DNA of 64,000 nucleotides from Spirometra erinaceieuropaei (taxonomy: Eukaryota > Platyhelminthes > Cestoda > Diphyllobothriidea > Diphyllobothriidae), in assembly GCA_902702965.1 (NCBI GenBank), contig CACRXP010000006.1, positions 2,818,142-2,882,141 of the forward strand. The letters are read 5' to 3'. Shown piece by piece: positions 63,825 to 64,000 of the stretch. The notes below the pieces were generated by a model. It made no database searches. It was not told the DNA's origin and saw only the letters and a list, made by a program, of their open reading frames with translations. Position 1 is the first letter of the stretch. The number at the start of each line of letters is the position of its first letter. The translations under genes and the position numbers were made by a program.

Positions 63825-63960
63825 AAGTCCGCTGCTATCACTCCGCCCCAGTATCGACGATTTTCGCGATTCTTGTTGTCACCTCCTCTTCTCGACCTCA
63901 AGCGGTCTGTCGACGCTCACAACGGAACCCTCCGTGTTTACCATCTACTAGTAGTTTGGT
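63825..63960 (-). repeat. Inverted repeat arm (partner at 62027-62160)
   Basis: The reverse complement contains CAAACTACTAGTAGATGG, GTGAGCGTCGACAGACCGCT, TGAGGTCGAGA and GCGAAAATCGTCGA, matching 62027-62160. It starts directly after the SINE tail. Confidence 0.6.
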
Positions 63961-64000
63961 CATGCCTCCCCTCCCCACTCCTCGGCTGGGTTCGAAGCGG

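Noticed and set aside
1..64000. CRISPR arrays, prokaryotic operons or plasmid features
   Set aside because: Introns, SINE/LINE/PLE content and lack of operons show eukaryotic nuclear DNA; no regularly spaced short repeats exist.

Overview
This is eukaryotic, repeat-rich, gene-poor DNA, most likely from a flatworm and plausibly a diphyllobothriidean tapeworm (Spirometra/Schistocephalus-like). The reasons are GT-AG introns including 29- and 36-nt micro-introns, a high load of Penelope-like elements (PLEs) and decayed non-LTR retrotransposons, and an RTE-type element whose C-terminal tail carries repeated C2H2-like fingers of the form CPHC..TFTxRIGLVxHLRIH, which I associate with that order. The clade call comes from recalled family features, not from a database search.

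Host genes are few. (1) Three mutually phase-compatible + strand exons (1899-2021, 6101-6306, 14184-14432) make part of a gene I cannot name, with introns full of insertions. (2) 36681-38672 (+) is a complete seven-exon calaxin/EFCAB1 homologue (226 aa, EF-hand outer-dynein-arm factor) with three micro-introns and a poly(A) signal. (3) 52665-53669 (-) is a single-exon 334-aa gene with two CxxC knuckles and a pattern resembling the Yippee/Mis18 fold. (4) 23085-23437 (-) looks like a basic terminal exon. Two other possible terminal exons (11688-11765, 40351-40519) are weak.

The rest is mobile DNA. 6.9-12.7 kb is a nested block: a tRNA-headed SINE, two PLE tails meeting in a large palindrome around (TA)n, an apparently intact 826-aa PLE polyprotein (RT plus GIY-YIG endonuclease) between two direct pseudo-LTRs, and an inverted pair of pseudo-LTRs. 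More PLE pieces lie at 17.0-18.2, 18.4-19.2, 47.6-48.1 and 55.9-57.2 kb. Non-LTR fragments lie at 27.3-28.8, 33.5-34.7, 46.2-47.1, 57.3-59.7 and 62.3-63.7 kb. About 1-kb foldback MITEs with TA target duplications lie at 0.65, 4.9, 13.0 and 25.9 kb, with remnants elsewhere.

The most striking content is a set of hammerhead ribozyme (HHR) motifs. At least five sequence families (about a dozen loci) occur on both strands in PLE pseudo-LTRs, in the SINE and in orphan repeats. Their stems are supported by different pairing sequences in different families, and almost all have a minimal stem III that is a perfect palindrome (ACGU, AAUU, AGCU, AUGGCCAU, ACAGCUGU), the layout expected of ribozymes that work as dimers. 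The best preserved are at 6880-6922, 7292-7336, 8070-8114 and 29131-29174. PLEs and schistosome SINE-like repeats are known to carry HHRs; the variety within one 64-kb window is the notable point.
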